Assembly: GCF_000317435.1 (NCBI RefSeq)
Contig: NC_019751.1
Location: 4,712,001-4,776,000, forward strand
Origin: Calothrix sp. PCC 6303
Lineage (GTDB): Bacteria > Cyanobacteriota > Cyanobacteriia > Cyanobacteriales > Nostocaceae
DNA length: 64,000 nt
Reading direction: 5' to 3'
This document shows, piece by piece, positions 53,881 through 63,404 of this stretch. The translations under genes were made by a program, and so were the position numbers. The notes beneath the pieces were generated by a model. The model was not told the DNA's origin. It did no database searches and saw only the letters and a program-made list of their open reading frames with translations. Numbering within the stretch: position 1 is the first letter of the stretch; each line of letters starts with the position of its first letter.

Positions 53881-56376
53881 TTGGGTCGAAAAACAAAGTT
53901 GCGATCGCTTGTGTTGATAATCCTAGTATTTATCGCAGTATTTGCGGTGTTACAACTATCTCGCAAACAACCACAGTTAGTCCAGCAAAACAGCAATTAC
54001 GCAATACATACAAATCAGGGTTTTAACCAGCCGAGCTTTTATCCCCTGAATCAAAAGATCTCGATAAACAATTACAAACCTGTTGGAAACTGGATTGGGA
54101 GGTTAATTTTACCAACCCCAGAACAATTACAAGATGGTTTGGATTGGGTATGGATGGAAGTAGAACATGCACCAACAGCAGCAGAAAAATTGTTGGGAAA
54201 AACTGTACGTTTGGAATGGCAAAAAAATCAAGATTTGCTGATGCTTGTTCAAGCTGTCACCAAAGATATAAATTTCACTCCTGAAGTTATCAACAGTCAA
54301 AAACAAGGCAATATTCACCCATTTAGACTTAATGGTGTTCGTCAAGTAGGTGTTTTACGTTCTTTAGCTGGTGCAAATCCAAATGATGATACGATTGTAG
54401 CGCTAAATGACAATACAATAATTGCTAATAGTGAAGATAAATCTATTTTAAAAATAGATAGTGAGCCTATTTTAATAACTGGTAGATTTTACGGTTTAGT
54501 CAAAATTATAAAACCAATAAAGCCTAGAATTAAATCAGATGCGAAAGTTCTTTTATTAGCCAAACAAAAACAGTATCATGACTACTTTTTAGTAAAGCAT
54601 TACAATGCAAGTTCCCAGAACTTTGATGGTGTTGAAGAAACAATTCGCATTCCTCAACAAGTAAGAGATACTCGGAATTTTGCACCTTCAACCACACAAC
54701 AAATAGAAAAATCATCCGCAGGCAAAGATGGATGGTATATTTACGGTGCAGATGATGTAAATAATATGTTTACAGTTCAAGCGATCGCACCCTATTCCCT
54801 GTTCTCAATTAAACCAAATGAAAGGATTATAGGTGAAGAATTAGGACTGAATTATATAAAAAAACTCAACTGGCTAAATACGGAAGTAAATAAAGGTAAT
54901 TTAAATACAGTATCTATTTCAATAACAAATCAATCAAAATGGCAAGAAGGCGACAAAGCCATCCTACTACACTTATATGGTGGAATTGGTGGAAAAAAAG
55001 CCGAACCTCTGGGAGTAGTCGAAACCATCACCGGACATTTTGCCTTTGGCACCGCAGAAGTTATCCGCGACAAATTTACTCAAAAACTACGCTTCGATAT
55101 CCAATATCATCAAATTTATGCCCATAACCCCGATGGAATTATTGCTGGAACCCATACATGGGCAAACTATATGGGTAATTTACAACGTGGATGGTTATCG
55201 ACAAGACCAGTATCTGATATATTAATCAAATATGAACCCGTAACCCAAAACTATGATTTTGATGGGGTCAAAATTTCACCATTACAAGAATTTCAGCAAC
55301 AATTGCAGATTGGGATCGCACGTTATCGTAGTGGTGATGGAACTGGTGGAGCAACAGTATCACCTGCTACTTCATGCGTCCAAGATTCTAACCAAGCATT
55401 GTATGTAACGATACTAACTGTCAAAAATAAAATCGCTACAAACCCGCAAATTCAAACATGGTTAAAAGCTAACCCAAAGCATCCGCAAACATTGCGCTTT
55501 CAAGAACTAGTTAAATTAAGTCAATCCTTAGAAAGACAATTAACACCCCTAGGAATAGTCCGTGCTGATTGGCAAAGTCAAGCAAGTATATTAGCAGGTA
55601 CCGGAACAGGAAAAAGCATCAAACCATTTAAAGATGGTAGTATTTGGGCAGGTTTGACAACATGGCGAACAATGATGCCACGACAAGCGCATGATGACCT
55701 CGCCAGGATATTCTTAAAACACGGGGCAATCGTACATTTTTTGCGAACAAATCAGGTAGGAGGCTGGCAAACTGATATTACACCCATTGCACCAACAATT
55801 TTCTTCGGGAAAATTCAAATACCCTTCACCGATATATCACCGCTGCCAATCATTCTCAACCGTATTTTAGCATCCCTATCAATTCCCACATTCAGCCATT
55901 ATTTAACGAGTGCGATCGCATTGGCAATCTATAGCCTTATTGCCATTACTTTCGGCTTCAAATCTGGCTTTCTATCCCTTCAAACTTGGTCAGCAAATTG
56001 GGTTGATAAAACTTTACTGAGTATACGTTGCTTATTTCTACCCAGCATTGTGGAGGAATTATTCTTCCGGGTTTTACTATTACCCCATCCAAGCGAAACA
56101 ACAAATTGGTGGGAATGGACATTATGGGCAGCTTTCAGTTTAATATTATTTATTGTTTACCATCCTCTAAACGCTAAATATTTTTATAAAGCTGGATTGC
56201 TCACATTTTTTAACCCCGTATTTTTGATTTTAGCTGGATTATTAGGAACTACCTGTACGATTATTTACGGAATAACAGGTTCACTGTGGCTAGTGGTTTT
56301 GATTCATTGGATAGTCGTAATAACTTGGTTAGTATTTTTTGGGGGAATTGGCAAACTTGGGATGAAAAATTCATAA
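53881..56376 (+). CDS. CPBP-family (CAAX/Abi-like) membrane protease with long extracytoplasmic region (831 aa)
   Basis: TTG is the start, with AAGGAG upstream but 13 bases away. A signal-anchor lies at about 8-26. The middle 600 residues are hydrophilic with beta content, and two or more further helices follow at about 680-705. The CPBP active-site pattern is seen in the C-terminal membrane domain: Glu725, Glu726 and Arg730 (EELFFR), then H in YHPLN and H in LIHWIVV. CPBP members are putative metalloproteases processing peptides or prenylated proteins and some are bacteriocin self-immunity proteins. The large N-terminal part is unusual for the family. Confidence 0.75.
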   Translation: MGRKTKLRSLVLIILVFIAVFAVLQLSRKQPQLVQQNSNYAIHTNQGFNQPSFYPLNQKISINNYKPVGNWIGRLILPTPEQLQDGLDWVWMEVEHAPTAAEKLLGKTVRLEWQKNQDLLMLVQAVTKDINFTPEVINSQKQGNIHPFRLNGVRQVGVLRSLAGANPNDDTIVALNDNTIIANSEDKSILKIDSEPILITGRFYGLVKIIKPIKPRIKSDAKVLLLAKQKQYHDYFLVKHYNASSQNFDGVEETIRIPQQVRDTRNFAPSTTQQIEKSSAGKDGWYIYGADDVNNMFTVQAIAPYSLFSIKPNERIIGEELGLNYIKKLNWLNTEVNKGNLNTVSISITNQSKWQEGDKAILLHLYGGIGGKKAEPLGVVETITGHFAFGTAEVIRDKFTQKLRFDIQYHQIYAHNPDGIIAGTHTWANYMGNLQRGWLSTRPVSDILIKYEPVTQNYDFDGVKISPLQEFQQQLQIGIARYRSGDGTGGATVSPATSCVQDSNQALYVTILTVKNKIATNPQIQTWLKANPKHPQTLRFQELVKLSQSLERQLTPLGIVRADWQSQASILAGTGTGKSIKPFKDGSIWAGLTTWRTMMPRQAHDDLARIFLKHGAIVHFLRTNQVGGWQTDITPIAPTIFFGKIQIPFTDISPLPIILNRILASLSIPTFSHYLTSAIALAIYSLIAITFGFKSGFLSLQTWSANWVDKTLLSIRCLFLPSIVEELFFRVLLLPHPSETTNWWEWTLWAAFSLILFIVYHPLNAKYFYKAGLLTFFNPVFLILAGLLGTTCTIIYGITGSLWLVVLIHWIVVITWLVFFGGIGKLGMKNS

Positions 56377-56463
56377 ATTATCAACCCCCAAAATTTTTCT
56401 TCGTAGTCAACAATGCATATCAAACTTATCTTTGTGACTTCAAAAAAAAATTTAAATCAACAA

Positions 56464-56493
56464 TTGTATTATAAGCAGTTACTGTGCTATACT
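56464..56493 (+). promoter_or_regulatory. Candidate promoter of the tRNA-Cys gene
   Basis: TTGTAT (56464-56469) and TATACT (56488-56493) are separated by 18 bases, 60 bases before the tRNA. The -10 box is good and the -35 is weak. Not proven. Confidence 0.3.
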
Positions 56494-56552
56494 AACTAAC
56501 ATTGACGTTTATGTGTTTTGTTATAAGCAAAAACATGTATGCATCAAAATCC

Positions 56553-56623
<71 letters not shown>

Positions 56624-57001
56624 TTTTGTTGTACATTAACTAATTATTTGTCACTGTTAACAGATTAATGTCATCTTTGATCTGGTTATTTTAATTCGGC
56701 AAGTACAAATCATGGCTTGATTCTGCCCTGGCAATTTTTAATATATCCAATTTGATTGACGCAGGTAATTTTGCTACATCAGGAGCGAGCTACGTAGTTA
56801 AATTGTAAACTATGTAGCTTGTTTTTATGGAGATAAGCTGAAAGATGTATCAGTATAAAAACTGATCCTGAAAGTTACAGATAGCTTTATTTAAGTATAA
56901 CTACTATTGTTTCAGTTCTCGCTCAAGTAGCATTATTTTACAGGTATGCTTATGGAATATGATGTAGCAAAGCTTTTAGCTGTTATATTTGGTGATTTGT
57001 G
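56624..57001. other. 378-bp gap with leader ORF upstream of PpiC gene
   Basis: No gene beyond the 18-codon leader frame at 56946-57002. TTTATTTAAG and AT-rich sequence only. Confidence 0.4.
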
Positions 57002-57002
57002 A
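56946..57002 (+). CDS. Possible 18-aa leader peptide overlapping the PpiC gene by TGATG
   Basis: ATG at 56946 reads MLMEYDVAKLLAVIFGDL and stops at TGA (57000-57002), whose last base is the A of the next ATG. This TGATG geometry is used for translational coupling. Ribosome site is weak (AGG, two bases away). It may be chance. Confidence 0.25.
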   Translation: MLMEYDVAKLLAVIFGDL

Positions 57003-57781
57003 TGGACAACATTCTAAAAATTGGCGACCAAATACTGACTGCTACAGAAGTAGTGGTTAAATTAGCAGAGTTTCAAATTTTACCAATGTTATGCCGAGAA
57101 CTGATCATTGAAAAGGCGATCGCGTCAACTGATTTATCGACTATTGAGAAGAATCAGGAAATAGATAAATTTTATACCAAGCATAAATTAACAACACCAG
57201 AAGCAATAGAGGCAATTAGTAAGCATTACTGCATAACACAGGTGCAGCTAGAAGCGTTAGCAACGAAAGAATATCGTCTAGAAAAGTTTAAAAAAGCGAC
57301 CTGGGGAGGAAAATTAGAGCAATATTTTATTCAACATAAACCTCAACTTGATAAAGTTATTTACTCTCTTTTACGAACTGAAGAGATGGAAATCGCGCAA
57401 GAACTATTTTTCCGAATTCAATCAGGAGAATCAAGTTTTGCTGATTGTGCAAGTCAGTACTCCCAAGGTACAGAAGCACAAACAGGGGGGTTGATTGGAC
57501 CGGTTGCAATTAATCAACCTCATCCTGTGATCGCTCAAAAACTAGCAAAAATTGAACCTGGATATTTATTACCACCAATGAAATTGGAAAATTGGGTGGT
57601 AATTTTGCGCTTAGAAAAATTAATTGCTGCACAATTTGACGAGGAAATGAAAACAACATTACTCAATCATTTGTTTGAACAGTGGTTAAACGAACAATTG
57701 CAGCGGACACCAATGTCATTAGTTGCAAATAACCTTTCCTCACCTTTTGATACACCAAAAGCTGCGATCGCCATAGCATGA
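57002..57781 (+). CDS. PpiC-type (parvulin) peptidyl-prolyl isomerase of type I secretion module (259 aa)
   Basis: ATG at 57002 is preferred; a GTG three bases upstream is possible. An N-terminal helical part (about 1-110) resembles SurA N-terminal helices. A parvulin domain lies at about 120-215 (EEMEIAQELFFRIQSGESSF; FADCASQYSQGTEAQTGGLI; GPVAI). No signal peptide is present, so it acts in the cytoplasm. It overlaps the ABC exporter gene (ATGA at 57778). Context suggests it folds or holds the exported substrate before secretion, as isomerases do beside some peptide exporters. Inference. Confidence 0.85.
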   Translation: MDNILKIGDQILTATEVVVKLAEFQILPMLCRELIIEKAIASTDLSTIEKNQEIDKFYTKHKLTTPEAIEAISKHYCITQVQLEALATKEYRLEKFKKATWGGKLEQYFIQHKPQLDKVIYSLLRTEEMEIAQELFFRIQSGESSFADCASQYSQGTEAQTGGLIGPVAINQPHPVIAQKLAKIEPGYLLPPMKLENWVVILRLEKLIAAQFDEEMKTTLLNHLFEQWLNEQLQRTPMSLVANNLSSPFDTPKAAIAIA

Positions 57782-60756
57782 CTATAATTACATCTACTAC
57801 ATATCAAGAGTTTATTGCCACAACTCCACCATTCAACAGTTTGGACGCAGATGCGATCGCTAAACTCTGTAGTCAGCTAGAACCATTGCGCTATCGGATG
57901 GGACAAGCTATCGTCGTTAACGAGACTTTGCCTGCAAGAATTGCAATTCTGTTTCAGGGAAAAGCTAGATTACTAGCATACCCTCCTGGTGTGAAGGTAC
58001 CCCAAACACTGAAGGTATTGGAACCAGGTGCAATAATTGGGACAGTGGGAATTTTGAGAAATCTTCCTTGTGAAACTGTGATTGCATCTTGTGAATCAAT
58101 TTGTTTAACCTTAGCTGTGAAGGATTTTGAGGATTTATTTTCTACTCAACCTGAAATTGCTGCTTATTTTCATAATCAATCAAGTTTGTTAGAAGTTTAT
58201 GATATATTAAGTCACGAAATACAACGGCGCGGTTTAGCAGGCGATCGCATTCAAGAATTAGCAACTGCTGCTCTGCCTCAAGTAACTATACTAAATCTTG
58301 CTCAAGGCAAAACTCCAATAAATAAATTAGATATTAATCTACTATGGTTTGTTAGCAGTCATGGTTGCAACTATCCAGTGGGTAGCAAGATTAATTTTGA
58401 TAGTGAGCAAGAATATATCCAAACTACTACAGCTAAGAAAGTTCGCTTAATTGGATTGAACGATCCTACTTTATCTTTTACAACTGCAACTTCCCAAACG
58501 AGAACTGAATTAGAGTCAGAAATAGTTCTCAATCCTTGGGAACAGGTTCCTTTTGCACCGGAAAAACCAGAAGTTAAAAAGGAAGTCAAAAAACAGCAGT
58601 TCTCCTCAGCATATCCACATATTCATGGTAAAGGTGCAGTTGATGGGACTCTTGCCTGTTTTCAAATGCTATCACGTTACTGGAATATACCTTGGAAGCG
58701 AGATGTTCTTCAACGCGCATTAGTTGATAATTACAAACGCACAGGAAAAGTATCAATGGAACTGTGCGGTGGAATTGCCGAATTAATCGGATTAAAAGCG
58801 CAACTTGTTCAAGTTCCAGCGGTAGCAATTTCCAAACTTCCCACTCCTGTACTTTTACCTTGGCAAGATAGTTTTGTCATTGTATATGAAGCAACAGAAA
58901 CTGAGTTAATAATTGCTATTCCTGAAAAAGGTATTATTCGAGAAAAGCCAGCAAAATTCATTGAAAAACTAGAGGAAGAAGTGCCTGTTCTCCTTCTGGA
59001 GACAATGCTGGAAACACCTAAGCAACGCTTCGGATTAAACTGGTTCATTCCAGCAATTAAAAAACATAAAGCAGTGTTGATTGAAGTATTTATCGCTTCA
59101 TTTTTTATCCAGATATTAGGACTAGCTAACCCTCTAATTACACAGGTAATTATTGATAAAGTTATTATTCAAAATGGCATAAACACCTTAAATGTTTTAG
59201 GCGGATTATTAGTTACATTAGCATTAGTTGAAGGTATTGTCACATGGTTGAGAACTAATCTATTCGTTGATACTACTAATCGGATTGATTTATCTTTAGG
59301 GTCAGAAGTTATCGATCATTTACTAAGATTACCTTTACGTTACTTTGAAAAGCGACCTGTGGGAGAAATTTCTTCTCGGATCAATGAGTTAGAAAATATT
59401 CGCTCATTTTTAACGGGAACTGCTCTGACTGTAGTCTTGGATGCAGTTTTTTCTGTTGTCTATATCGCTGTCATGATTTTTTATAGCTGGTTGCTAACAA
59501 TCGTTGCCTTAGCAACAGTACCACTATTCGCTCTCCTGACATTTGTTTTCGCTCCAATCATTCGTAAACAAACAAGAATCAAAGCTGAGAAAAATGCAGC
59601 AACACAATCTTATTTAGTTGAAGTTGTATCGGGTATTCAAACAGTAAAGGCTCAAAATATTGAACTTAGTTCTCGGTGGCAATGGCAAAATCGCTATAGT
59701 AAATATATTAGTGCTAGCTTTCAAAATGTTATTGTTTCAAATACAGCTAGTTCTTTAAGCGCTTTTCTTAACAAGTTATCTAGTTTACTATTACTTTGGG
59801 TGGGAGCTTATTTAGTTCTTCAAAAAGAAATTTCATTAGGAGAATTAATAGCTTTTCGGATCATCGCTGGGTATACAACTAGTCCGCTTTTACGCTTAAT
59901 TCAACTATGGCAAAACTTCCAAGAAACAGCTTTATCTTTGGAACGACTTGCAGATATTATTGATACTCCTCAAGAATCAGAAATTGCTGGACGGGATAAC
60001 ATCCCAATACCTGCTATTATCGGAGGAATTAGATATGAAAATGTGACTTTTAGCTTCAGTAAAAGTCCTAAACCGCAACTTGATAATATCAGTTTAGATA
60101 TTTGTCCTGGAGAGTTTATTGGTATAGTGGGACAGAGTGGTGCTGGTAAAAGTACATTAACAAAATTAATTCCTCGCTTGTATGAACTAGATGCAGGCAG
60201 GATTTTAATTGATGGTTACGATATTAGTAAAGTCGAATTATATTCGTTACGTTGTCAAATTGGTATGGTGTTGCAAGATACCCTCCTCTTTGATACTACT
60301 GTTCGGGAAAATATTGCTTTGACAATGCCAGATGCAACTCCGGAAGAAGTAGTAGAAGCAGCTAAGGTTGCTTGTGCTCATGACTTTATCATGAACTTAC
60401 CTCAAGGCTATAATACCCGCGTTGGAGAAAGGGGTTCTGCATTATCAGGGGGACAGAAACAGAGAATTGCCATCGCTCGAACTGTACTTCAAAATCCACC
60501 TCTATTAATTTTAGATGAAGCTACTAGTGCTTTAGACTATACTACCGAACGACAGGTTTGTTTAAATTTACAATCTGCATTCAAGAACCGTACTGTGTTA
60601 TTTATTACTCATAGATTAGCTACCATTCGCAATGCAGATACTATTTTAATGATGAATATGGGAAAAGTTGCAGAAAAAGGCATACATGATGAACTAATTG
60701 CCATGAAGGGTCTATATTATTGTCTCTATCAACAACAAGAATTGTCAGGAGAATAG
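57778..60756 (+). CDS. Peptidase-like ABC exporter with cNMP-binding domain and inactive C39 (992 aa)
   Basis: The order is: cyclic-nucleotide-binding-like domain at about 15-150 (YRMGQAIVVNETLPARIAIL; LEPGAIIGTVGILRNLPCET), C39-like domain at about 275-420, six-helix ABC membrane domain at about 430-740, ATPase at 755-990. Walker A is GQSGAGKS (785-792), the signature LSGGQKQR at 889, then Walker B with LLILDEATSALD. In the C39 part the catalytic Cys is replaced by Gly290 (VDGTLACF) and the His by Ser365 (QDSFVIVY), so it should bind but not cut leader peptides, as in HlyB. The HlyD adaptor follows after 192 bases. Substrate unknown. Confidence 0.9.
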   Translation: MTIITSTTYQEFIATTPPFNSLDADAIAKLCSQLEPLRYRMGQAIVVNETLPARIAILFQGKARLLAYPPGVKVPQTLKVLEPGAIIGTVGILRNLPCETVIASCESICLTLAVKDFEDLFSTQPEIAAYFHNQSSLLEVYDILSHEIQRRGLAGDRIQELATAALPQVTILNLAQGKTPINKLDINLLWFVSSHGCNYPVGSKINFDSEQEYIQTTTAKKVRLIGLNDPTLSFTTATSQTRTELESEIVLNPWEQVPFAPEKPEVKKEVKKQQFSSAYPHIHGKGAVDGTLACFQMLSRYWNIPWKRDVLQRALVDNYKRTGKVSMELCGGIAELIGLKAQLVQVPAVAISKLPTPVLLPWQDSFVIVYEATETELIIAIPEKGIIREKPAKFIEKLEEEVPVLLLETMLETPKQRFGLNWFIPAIKKHKAVLIEVFIASFFIQILGLANPLITQVIIDKVIIQNGINTLNVLGGLLVTLALVEGIVTWLRTNLFVDTTNRIDLSLGSEVIDHLLRLPLRYFEKRPVGEISSRINELENIRSFLTGTALTVVLDAVFSVVYIAVMIFYSWLLTIVALATVPLFALLTFVFAPIIRKQTRIKAEKNAATQSYLVEVVSGIQTVKAQNIELSSRWQWQNRYSKYISASFQNVIVSNTASSLSAFLNKLSSLLLLWVGAYLVLQKEISLGELIAFRIIAGYTTSPLLRLIQLWQNFQETALSLERLADIIDTPQESEIAGRDNIPIPAIIGGIRYENVTFSFSKSPKPQLDNISLDICPGEFIGIVGQSGAGKSTLTKLIPRLYELDAGRILIDGYDISKVELYSLRCQIGMVLQDTLLFDTTVRENIALTMPDATPEEVVEAAKVACAHDFIMNLPQGYNTRVGERGSALSGGQKQRIAIARTVLQNPPLLILDEATSALDYTTERQVCLNLQSAFKNRTVLFITHRLATIRNADTILMMNMGKVAEKGIHDELIAMKGLYYCLYQQQELSGE

Positions 60757-60948
60757 CTAATAGATGCTAGGTATTAGACTGTGATGATATTGAATTCGGC
60801 TTGGAGCTATTTAGTCTTTTAAACAATATATTTTTGTAGGTAAAATTGTTTAAAATGTTTAAAAAATAATTAATTATATATAAATAGAACATTACTTATT
60901 TAGATTACCTATTTGAAGTTAACAACTAACAAATAACAAATAACAATT

Positions 60949-62430
60949 ATGAAAAATGAAATTGAGCCTCAAATTCCTAATTACGTACCACGTTCTATTT
61001 CCCAGTTTGAGCAACCTGTAATCTTAAAGCAATCTCGTAACTGGTCTAGGGCGATATTATGGGGATTAATCCTCTCAACAGTAGGTGCGATCGCATGGGC
61101 AAATTTCAGTAAGATTGAAGAGGCTGTATCTGCTACTGGCAAGCTGGAAGCAAGTGGTGCAACTAAAGATGTCCAAGCACCTGTTGGTGGAGTTGTTAAA
61201 GAGGTATTTGTTGAAGATGGAGAACAAATTAAAGAAGGGGATAAGCTAATTGTTCTAGACAATGCAACTGCTAAAGTTCAATTGGCATCTTTGCAAAAAG
61301 TACGTGCTAGCTTAATGCAAGAAAATAAGTTTTATGAATCGCAGTTAAAAGATAAAATCGATTTGGATCTTACCTCTTTACAAGTGCCAGCATCCATGAT
61401 TGACTTAACTAAAAGTCGGGCTGCATTATTAACTGAAAATCAAGTTTATCGAACCCAATTTGATGGGAATTCTGCAAATAAATTATCTCAAGAACAAAAA
61501 GAAAGAGTTACCTCTAGTCAAATTGAACTAGACGCACGAGTGACTGAATCACGAGCGGAAATAGAACAACTAAAACGTCAAGTTGAACAAAATGATATTA
61601 AGATTATTTCTAATACAGACTCGCTGAAAATGAATCAAGGCATTCTGAATAATATTAGCGGGTTAGCAAAAATTGGGGCAATATCACAGATTCAATTTCT
61701 TAAACAGCAAGAGGAAGTACGGAATATACAATCTCAAGTCGATCAGTTGATGCAAGAAAAAGCAAAATTAGAAGCTCAAATTATAGGTGGACAGGCAAAA
61801 CTGAAAAATACCGTTGCTGGTTCCCGCAAAGATTGGCTAGATAAAATCGCTTTAAATAATCAAAGAATAGCTGATATTGATAGTCAACTTACCAAAGCAA
61901 TTGTTGAGAATAATAAAAAGATTGCAGAAACTGATTCACAAATTAGTCAGACTCAGATGAATTTGAGGTATCAGGAAATTGTAGCTCCCACTAGCGGTAC
62001 AGTATTCGAGCTTAAGGCAAAGTCTCCAGGATTCGTAGCATCATCCACAGAACCAATACTGAAGATAGTACCAAATGATAAGTTAATTGCTAAAGTATTT
62101 ATTACCAATAAAGACATTGGTTTTGTGAAAGAAGGAATGACAGTGGATGTCCGTATTGATTCATTCCCATTTAGTGAATTTGGTGATATTAAGGGGAAAT
62201 TAGTCTCAATTGGTTCGGATGCACTGCCACCAGACCAAATTTATCCATTTTATCGATTTCCGGCAAAGATTGAGCTTGATACTCAATATTTAACTATTAA
62301 TGGTAAAAATATAGCCTTGCAGTCAGGTATGGGAGTTAATACTAATATTAAGATACGCGATCGCACTGTGATGTCTATTTTTGCAGATATGTTTAATAAT
62401 AGCGTCGAAAGCTTTAAAAATGTTAGGTAG
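60949..62430 (+). CDS. HlyD-type adaptor of the type I secretion module (493 aa)
   Basis: A membrane segment at about 34-51 (AILWGLILSTVGAIAWANFS) is followed by a lipoyl half (KDVQAPVGGVVKEVFVEDGE), a long coiled-coil at about 110-330 and a second half with the HlyD C-terminal signature (AKVFITNKDIGFVKEGMTVD; SFPFSEFGDIKGKLVSIGSD). It should contact a TolC-like pore, which is not encoded here. The 192-base spacing from the ABC gene leaves room for its own promoter. Like the adaptor at 31903 but not identical. Confidence 0.9.
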   Translation: MKNEIEPQIPNYVPRSISQFEQPVILKQSRNWSRAILWGLILSTVGAIAWANFSKIEEAVSATGKLEASGATKDVQAPVGGVVKEVFVEDGEQIKEGDKLIVLDNATAKVQLASLQKVRASLMQENKFYESQLKDKIDLDLTSLQVPASMIDLTKSRAALLTENQVYRTQFDGNSANKLSQEQKERVTSSQIELDARVTESRAEIEQLKRQVEQNDIKIISNTDSLKMNQGILNNISGLAKIGAISQIQFLKQQEEVRNIQSQVDQLMQEKAKLEAQIIGGQAKLKNTVAGSRKDWLDKIALNNQRIADIDSQLTKAIVENNKKIAETDSQISQTQMNLRYQEIVAPTSGTVFELKAKSPGFVASSTEPILKIVPNDKLIAKVFITNKDIGFVKEGMTVDVRIDSFPFSEFGDIKGKLVSIGSDALPPDQIYPFYRFPAKIELDTQYLTINGKNIALQSGMGVNTNIKIRDRTVMSIFADMFNNSVESFKNVR

Positions 62431-62436
62431 ATTGTA

Positions 62437-62563
62437 TCCACTCAATAAGTTGTGTATTTCGTCATCGAGATTTGCCTTACTGCCATCAGTGAAATCAGGT
62501 TTGAATTCAATCGCTTGGGGAGCATCCCAGTTTTGCACTCTTCCCCGCAGGCTTTGTCTAGTA
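62437..62563 (-). pseudogene. Possible gene fragment (unrecognised)
   Basis: On the minus strand a frame reads VQNWDAPQAIEFKPDFTDGS and then ANLDDEIHNLLSGYNLPN. It looks protein-like (Asp/Asn/Trp-rich, ordinary codons), but there is no start, no known family, and the frame runs on into the antisense of the HlyD gene. It may be the 3' end of a decayed gene, or chance. Confidence 0.3.
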
Positions 62564-62684
62564 CAGCACGGGGGAAATAAACCTACCATCGTAACCAGAC
62601 AAAAAGCTTGTTTTATGGGCTTTATTCCTTCTGCCTTCTTGTACTAGGCTGTAAACTTTGATATCATTTTCGCGCTTTTTGTTC

Positions 62685-62770
62685 ATACAGTTTTTGTGTC
62701 ATCGACTGGTTCCTCGGCTCTGCCTGGGAACCTTGACTTTGATGCTCCGCCTCTTATTCTGACTGGAGAC
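62685..62770 (+). repeat. Dispersed repeat copy 2
   Basis: ATACAGTTTTTGTGTCATCG begins a segment that matches the minus strand at 13250-13197 at 50 of 54 positions by eye and shares GGTTCCTCGGCTCTGCCTGG hairpin sequence, with looser similarity to about 62770. See copy 1 at 13143-13250. Confidence 0.7.
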
Positions 62771-62861
62771 GGGAGACAAAGGATATGCGTTCCTTGCCGG
62801 AGACAAGGAACGAGTTAGAGCAAAGACACTCGGCATAAGTTCACATACTATTATGAACATT

Positions 62862-63401
62862 CTAAGGCAACTCCAACTCCCACTCCAACATCATTACTCC
62901 CGGTATATTCGGCAATTTCACCAATCCCAAATTCTGCATCCCCAGTTTTTCAGCAACTCGAATTGCCGCTAAGTTATCCTGGGGAATGTGGACAATCACC
63001 CTTTCTACTCCCAACTGCACCAAAGCAAAATTTAACAGCACTTCCACAGCTTCAGTTGCATAACCCTGGTTGCGATAATCTGCTAAAACTTCATAACCCA
63101 GTTCTAAACATTTACCATCATCTGATTTGCCAACAAAGCCCAAGTCACCAATTAATGTTGAGTCATGGGTACGAATCATCAACCACACACCATAACCCAA
63201 CTGGGACGGATCTTCTTCCAACATTTCCACATATTTTGGCAAAAAACCCTGAACATCTGCTGAATACCAATCCTCTGGTACATATGCGGTTAAAAGTTTT
63301 TCTAACAGCGGACTATCTTTAGCAATTGCCATCTTGGCAACCTCTAACGAACAGGGAATTAATTCCAGACGCTGTGTTTCGATATATAAAACTTGATTCA
63401 T
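62862..63401 (-). CDS. GNAT-family acetyltransferase, RimJ/RimL-like (179 aa)
   Basis: The beginning ETQRLELIPCSLEVAKMAIA resembles the RimL subgroup entry. The acetyl-CoA site is VLADYRNQGYATEAV with Gln/Gly/Ala, and VHIPQDNLAAIRVAEKLGMQ is the conserved Asn-x-x-Ala helix near the end. It probably acetylates a protein N-terminus or small molecule. The start lies 3 bases after the stop of the stress-type gene upstream, so the two form an operon. Confidence 0.88.
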   Translation of the reverse strand: MNQVLYIETQRLELIPCSLEVAKMAIAKDSPLLEKLLTAYVPEDWYSADVQGFLPKYVEMLEEDPSQLGYGVWLMIRTHDSTLIGDLGFVGKSDDGKCLELGYEVLADYRNQGYATEAVEVLLNFALVQLGVERVIVHIPQDNLAAIRVAEKLGMQNLGLVKLPNIPGVMMLEWELELP

Positions 63402-63404
63402 TTT

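Larger units (their letters stand above)
62431..62861. other. 431-bp gap with possible gene remnant and dispersed repeat copy 2
   Basis: The minus strand shows a coding-like stretch at about 62437-62560, annotated as a possible pseudogene. The plus strand holds a dispersed repeat at 62685-62770, also seen at 13143-13250. Confidence 0.5.

Noticed and set aside
57778-60756. Active bacteriocin-type C39 peptidase
   Set aside because: The catalytic Cys is replaced by Gly290 and the His by Ser365, so the domain is called degenerate.
62323-62589. 88-codon minus-strand frame as a whole gene
   Set aside because: Its downstream half is antisense to the HlyD end. Only the upstream part looks coding, so I report it as a possible fragment.
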